Shown here: one piece after another, positions 58,860 through 64,000 of the stretch
How the letters are laid out: every line of letters begins with the position of its first letter
Numbering within the stretch: position 1 is the first letter of the stretch
Assembly (NCBI GenBank): GCA_014607495.2
Contig: CP053167.1
Span: 2,108,001-2,172,000, forward strand
Direction: 5' to 3'
Source: Carposina sasakii
Lineage: Eukaryota > Arthropoda > Insecta > Lepidoptera > Carposinidae
Length of the DNA stretch: 64,000 nucleotides
Program-made: the position numbers and the translations under genes
Notes under the pieces: model-generated
Seen by the model: only the letters and a program-made list of their open reading frames with translations
Databases searched by the model: none
Told to the model about the DNA's origin: nothing

Positions 58860-59355
58860 TCTGAGTAGACAAGGAATTTTTTTTTTTAAATATGCCAATC
58901 CGAGGCCCCTCAGTTGTGGGGCCCGGGGCGGACCGCCCCCACCGCCCCCCTGTTAGTCCGCCAGTGGATCACATGCAGTAAAATTGGACGAATTACGATT
59001 GGTTTGTTTCATAACGATCTTGTGATGGAAAAATAAACTCAACACTTCATTAGTCGCCGGCAACTTGCTTTGAATTAACTTATCTGATGTCTGTCCTACC
59101 AACCAAACACTAGTTTTATTCCTGGTCAATAATAACGAACTGGTAGACGACGCCATGATGACATAAAACAGGATACTCGGCAAAACAAAATATACGTGCA
59201 CTCGTTCAAACAGCGCGTTGGCCACGGTTGTCAAGGCGCTATCTCGGGGCTTGTTAAGGATTGCGGGAGAAGGGCGGGAGGGGAAACAATGCGTCACGTA
59301 CCGCGATCAACGGGGCAACGCAAATAGAAGACGGCGAGACGAAGGTACGGTATAG
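58860..59355. other. Mixed transposon debris
   Basis: 58900-58970 is GC-rich and ends gttagtccgccagtgg, resembling a hAT terminus. 59309-59336 is a 28-bp match to 50936-50963 (gcaacgcaaatagaagacgg core), a detached Harbinger end. No gene seen. Confidence 0.5.
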
Positions 59356-60175
59356 ATGTCGTGGCCATATTGTAAAATTGATAATTTCATGAAGTGGTCG
59401 CATTTCATGAAGTGGCCAATTCAATTTGACCAGATCGTTAAATCGTCTACATTTCACGATTTTGTCATCCACGTTTGGCCAAATCGTATTAACAGGGTGT
59501 CCATAAAATCCGAATGTGGTAAGAGCTTATATAAATAATATATACCGTACACCATATATAAGTATACCATAAGGTATGATGGTATGATTTTTTTTGCTAT
59601 TACGAGTATTTATGTGATATTTTCACAATATAATATTTAAAAACATAAAAGACTTTACAAAAGCGATTCGCATCTGGCACATCGCCGGACGCTGCCTGGG
59701 CACGCTCGCTCCGCTCGCTCGGCTCGTGCGTCATTTGTCATAGTCTAACCTAACCTATCGTAATCTAAGGTTTTTGTTTAACAATATTATTATAAACCAC
59801 CATTAAGTCTAATATACATTATACAATATAACACACTATCCGTGAACTTCTTCTGCATAGTCACCCTACTCTCTTTAATTTGTTTTATAACCTAAAAAGA
59901 AAAATCCGCCATCTTCACACATAAATAAAACACGCGCAGCGCCTCTACCGGTGATTCATGTAACTATTTTACGATATGATCAATAATCTTGACCACTTCA
60001 TGAAATGATCGGGCGTTTAGTTGCCCATATCGAGAAACGATTTTTATCATCGATCTGCCCAAACCATATCATGATGTGACCAATAGACAGTTGAACTTTT
60101 CATGAAATGCGACCATTTCATGAAATGCTCGACCATTTCATGAAATGATCAATTCTACGATATGGCCACGACATA
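59356..60175. mobile_element. 0.82-kb MITE, copy B
   Basis: Same ends and interior as copy A (51994-52832); differences are small indels. It is followed by a 44-bp imperfect palindrome (60176-60219, gacacggcgcagata .. tatctgcgccgtgtc) and the start of a third copy. Confidence 0.88.
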
Positions 60176-60219
60176 GACACGGCGCAGATATCGCGCCTGC
60201 ACCGTATCTGCGCCGTGTC

Positions 60220-60363
60220 TATGTCGTGGCCATATCGTAGAATTGATCATTTCATGAAATGGTCGAGCATTTCATGAAATGGTCGCATTTCATGAAAAGT
60301 TCAACTGTCTATTGGTCACATCATGATATGGTTTGGGCAGATCGATGATAAAAATCGTTTCTA
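60220..60363. mobile_element. MITE, truncated copy C
   Basis: Begins tatgtcgtggccatatcg and matches about 140 bp of the family arm to aaaaatcgttt. It is then fused to the right arm of the inverted repeat. Confidence 0.85.
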
Positions 60364-60366
60364 TAA

Positions 60367-61329
60367 GAGACGCTCTAACCAAAACGAAGAAAGTAACATC
60401 GAGGCGTCAAGTCGTAAGAATTACCTATTATTACTTAAACATTTATTATTATTACGCAAATTTTACTTTAGTATATTATATGCATAGAATTATAAGACCT
60501 AGAATGATAATTCCCTACAAATCGATCCGTCAAAAGTGAGGCAAGTATTAAATTTATGTGTGCGTAAGGTGCTTGTGCTTACACATGACAGGATGCACAC
60601 AGTGAAAAAAAGAATGTTGCCAGGATGTAAAAAATTCCCTATAGGGAAGTTGAAACTATCGTCGTCCTTATAGCTGCTATTATTATAAATATGAAAGTTT
60701 GTTTGTTTGTTTGCTTGTTTGTTTGTTTGTTTGCTTGTCTGTTACTCAATCACTCAAAAACTACTAAACGGATTTTGATGAAATTTGGCGCAATGATAGC
60801 TTATAGTGAGGATTAACACATACCTAGGCTATAAATCATCCCAATATTTGAGGTGATATTCCCACGAAAATAGGACGAAAAGCATAAAGTTTTCCATTTA
60901 TGTTATATTGAACAATTACCGAGATATCTCAAATTTTATGATTCACTTAAGTATTCAAAATGGTACCTATGCAACGTCCAAAAAAAATATTAAATAGCGA
61001 GCTTGCAGGATCAGCGCTGCGTATCAGTGACGATTTCTAGTTGATTTGATGCAATATGCATCATTATTGAATTGCAGCATAAATCATAAAAATGTTCGAC
61101 TCATTTGTCCAGCTTTAGACATTTCCCTGTCGTATGTCAGTTAAAGTCGTAAAAATAATATACTTACATAAACAAATAAAAAATATATAAGTAGGGGAGA
61201 AGGAGGTAAGACGGGGTAGCGGGTAAGACGGGGTACCCAGCTGAATTCACAGTTCAAATTGACCAATCACGTTTGTTCATTCATTGTTCGAGGCGCCGCC
61301 ATGACACTTGTCAGTCGCGCCGTGTTTAA
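60367..61329. repeat. Right arm of the ~0.96-kb inverted repeat
   Basis: Inverse of 57010-57974. It contains the uninterrupted target tttaacgattcacaag into which the Harbinger inserted in the other arm. Confidence 0.92.
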
Positions 61330-61679
61330 CGATTCACAAGTGCAGTGTCGAAAAAAATTAAAAAAAGTGATTTACTGCAGATTGATAATAATATTTTTAT
61401 CTGGTTTGACACGTGACTGCGGTTTGTTAAATAACGTTAGCTGGTGAAGTGTTGCTGTGATTGACGCTTAAACTAACCTATAATAAGGTAAGCATTGTGT
61501 TTTCTTAAGGTTGTTGACTGTTTTTTTTTTCTTGCTTTTTATTTTATAATTGGTTCTGCAGGTAAGATGGGGTAACGGGGTACCCCATCATGCCCCCAAT
61601 AAAAATAATGTTGTTCTTGTTTCCGAAAAAATGAGTTTGTTCTTTGTGAGCTTAGCTTATTATAGTTTGCCTTTTTAGA

Positions 61680-63754
61680 ATGGTTCGCGACTACAAACGC
61701 ACGACTGACAGAGGGTCGTGGTCCGAAGAATCCATACGGGAAGCAGTTCAAGCCGTTTTGGACGGAAAAATGGGTTATTATAAAGCAGCTAAACAATTTA
61801 ATGTGCCACAGACGACATTAGAGAGAAAAGTTAAAGTTGCTCGCCAAGTATTGAACGAAACATCTGATAAAAACTTACCCATACCAATTAAAGTACCATT
61901 GGGTCCTAGGCGTCCTGTTTTTTCTGTGTCTGAAGAGAATGAGCTTTGTGACTATGTATTAGAAATGGAAGAAAGGTTATATGGACTTACGATTAAAGAC
62001 CTAAAGGAATTAGTATACCAGTTAGCAATTAAAAATAATAAGCCTAATCCATTCAACGCTGAAAAAAAAGAGGCTGGTAGAGAGTGGATAAATGGTTTCC
62101 TTAAACGACATCCAGAACTTTCAGTTAGAAAGCCTGAGAATACTTCTGCTGCCAGAGCATCAGGTTTTAACAAAGTTGCAGTCGAAAAATTCTTCAATTT
62201 CCTCGGCAACGTGTACGATGAGCACCAACTAACTTCTGACCGTATATATAACTGTGACGAAACAGGGTTTCTGTTGTGCCAAAGACAACTTCAAAAATAA
62301 TCGCAAAAAGAGGACGGAAACAGGTTGGGTCCATAGTTGCAGCAGATCGAGGACAGACAGTAACGATCGAAATATGCTTCAGTGCAGCTGGAAACTACAT
62401 GCCACCTATGCTTATCTTTCCAAGAAAAAGGATGAATTCAGAGCTGATGGTAAATTCACAAGCTGGTGCTTGGGGCACATGTAGTGATTCGGGCTGGATT
62501 ACTTCCGAGCTGTTCCTCCAATGGTTTAAGAGATTTGTGATTTTCAGTGGAGCATCTAAAGAGAGACCCGTGCTTCTTTTACTAGATGGGCACAGCACCC
62601 ACACTCAGAATATTGACCTGATCAATGAAGCCAGAGCTCATGGTGTTATAATCTTGTGTTTTCCTCCACACACGACACACCGATTACAAGTGGCGGATGT
62701 TGCGTTCATGCGACCATTAAGCGTTTATTATGAACAAGCCGTTAAAGCCTGGCAGCGTTCTAACCCTGGACTAGTCGTTACTACCCGCCAAGTTGCTGAA
62801 ATATTTGGGAATGCTTTTGTACAAGCAGCTACTATGTCTACAGCAGTGAATGGATTTCGTAAATGTGGAATTTGGCCCTATAATCCAAACGTGTTTTCCG
62901 AAACAGATTTTGCCCCTTCTTTGACAACCGAGATCCAGTTAAATGACGGTCAAACTTCCACAAACCGAGAAGTATTTCAAGATATAAGCAATAATACTAC
63001 TATCCATACTTCAGACACAGTAGCTGCACAAACAGCTGATAATAATCCGACTATTAGCAAAGATGTTGTTGATGACTCTATGCCAGGATGTTCCCACTGG
63101 AGTCCCAGACTAGTTAATCAGGAATCAGCACCGTATCAAACAAAAGACCAACCAGAAACAACGCAAGCAGAACAAAATCAAACCAACCAGCAGACGTACT
63201 CATTAGATCCAGCTGAAGACCCTGTTTGTCAAGAACCAGAGACATCACATCCAGCTAATGTGCCCACATGTGATAAAAGCGAGCTTTGTTTTGACTTCTC
63301 CAAAACAAATTTTTCCACTTCCGCTTCTCGTGTTGCTAAAAAGCGTGGAAAAACAGCAATTATCACGTCGTCTCCATACAAACAAGAATTAGAAATCGCC
63401 GCCCAGAAAAAAAAAGATGCTGTACAGAAAAAACTAGAGAAAAAAGAAGCAAAAAAGAGAAAAGATGAATTAAAAAAACAAAAGAAGACTACTACAAAAG
63501 TTCAAAATAAAAAATCAAAGAAGAATAGCGGATTAGCGAAAACAGCAAAACGACGAAGAGTTTCATCATCTGAAGATGAAAGTGCAGAAGAAGAGGACAC
63601 ACCATGTATGTACTGTGAGGAAGTATATTCCATTTCCATTGAAGGGTGGATATCATGCTCATTATGTGGAAGATGGGCTCATAATAGCTGCGCAGGAATA
63701 GACGATGATGATGACGAAGCTACTCATATCTGCGAGTTCTGCCAGATCAATTAA
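61680..63754 (+). pseudogene. pogo-type transposase with PHD finger, single frameshift
   Basis: psq HTH (QFNVPQTTLERKVK, residues about 30-50), CENP-B domain (REWINGFLKRHPELSVRKPE), then DDE core: IYNCDETGF (first Asp), LLLLDGHSTHTQN (second) and LQVADVAFMRP (third; VADV replaces the commoner PLDV), with 36 residues between the last two. A Gln/Thr-rich linker, a Lys-rich coiled segment (QKKLEKKEAKKRKDELKKQK) and a PHD finger (CMYCEEVYSISIEGWISCSL .. WAHNSC .. HICEFC) complete it. The only lesion I see is a one-base loss right after CDETGF, near 62270; both halves are otherwise open (61680-62300 and 62276-63754). It looks young. Confidence 0.9.
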
Positions 63755-64000
63755 TCATCTTTCTCAGTGATCATTATCATAACCCCATCTTACCTCAGGG
63801 AGGTACCCCATCTTACCAGCACCATGGGGAAAGACGGGGCAAAACACCTTTTTTTTATTTAATTTTTTTTTCTTAAATGTGTTACCGAAAGTTCCTAATG
63901 ACACCAAATATAAGAATAATAATAATTAGTTGTTAATTAAAAAATAAATATGATTGTTTCACTAAGTGTTTTTTTATATTTTTCACCTTTAAAGCTTAAG
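63755..64000 (+). other. 3' untranslated/subterminal part of the third pogo element
   Basis: Contains inverted subterminal motifs (taccccatcttaccagcac) and AAAAATAAATATG with a possible poly(A) signal near 63942. Confidence 0.5.

Larger units (their letters stand above)
61194..64000 (+). mobile_element. pogo-type/PHD transposon, third copy, runs off the window
   Basis: Left end ggggagaaggaggtaagacg follows TA at 61192-61193. The motif gtaagacggggta or its inverse recurs at 61210-61240, 61560-61590 and 63785-63840. The matching right terminus is not reached by 64000, so the element is at least 2.8 kb. Confidence 0.82.

Overview
This is eukaryotic, intron-containing nuclear DNA that is very rich in transposable elements. 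The repeat families (a tRNA-headed SINE, a non-LTR 3' end reading as an antisense 'cctattgcagtccactgctg' block, and an element opening with 'cccgcgactccgtccgcg') are ones I associate with moths and butterflies. I infer a lepidopteran genome from these repeats, not from any species-specific gene.

Two conserved host genes can be resolved exon by exon. A DDX49/Dbp8-type DEAD-box RNA helicase lies on the minus strand in 9 coding exons (1784-8634, 537 codons). A TMEM53-like (DUF829) gene lies on the plus strand in 7 coding exons (14020-30164, 320 codons). In both, the exon phases sum exactly. A short single-TM ORF (12096-12374) lies between them and is unconfirmed. Every sizeable intron is loaded with MITEs, SINEs and truncated LINEs. 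Several have clear target-site duplications (TSDs): hAT elements with 8 bp, an RTE-type LINE with 14 bp, and mariner-type MITEs at TA.

From about 31 kb onward no host gene is recognisable and the window is a nested transposon graveyard. In order it holds: a hAT inside a mariner-type MITE (33.1-34.2 kb); a CR1-like LINE end (36.0-36.8 kb); a truncated Ty3/gypsy element split by a 4.0-kb pogo-type transposon (37.2-43.1 kb); a complete but internally deleted gypsy element with two 265-bp LTRs (43260-46847); a second pogo-type element ending in a PHD finger (47226-50025); a LINE ORF1 fragment; a decayed PIF/Harbinger with a nested 0.84-kb MITE (about 50.9-53.4 kb); a nearly intact PIF/Harbinger whose two genes have interleaved antisense exons (53551-57009); a ~0.96-kb inverted duplication (57.0-58.0 kb against 60.4-61.3 kb) bordered by copies of one MITE; and a third pogo-type/PHD element with one frameshift that runs off the right edge (61194 onward).

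Points most worth a second look: the helicase carries substitutions in three hallmark motifs; the TMEM53-like gene has a 12-copy, 52-bp minisatellite that duplicates its own 5' splice site; the Harbinger gene pair is interlocked exon by exon; the inverted duplication preserves the empty Harbinger target; and one intronic hAT MITE carries nine TATCGATA (DRE-type) sites.
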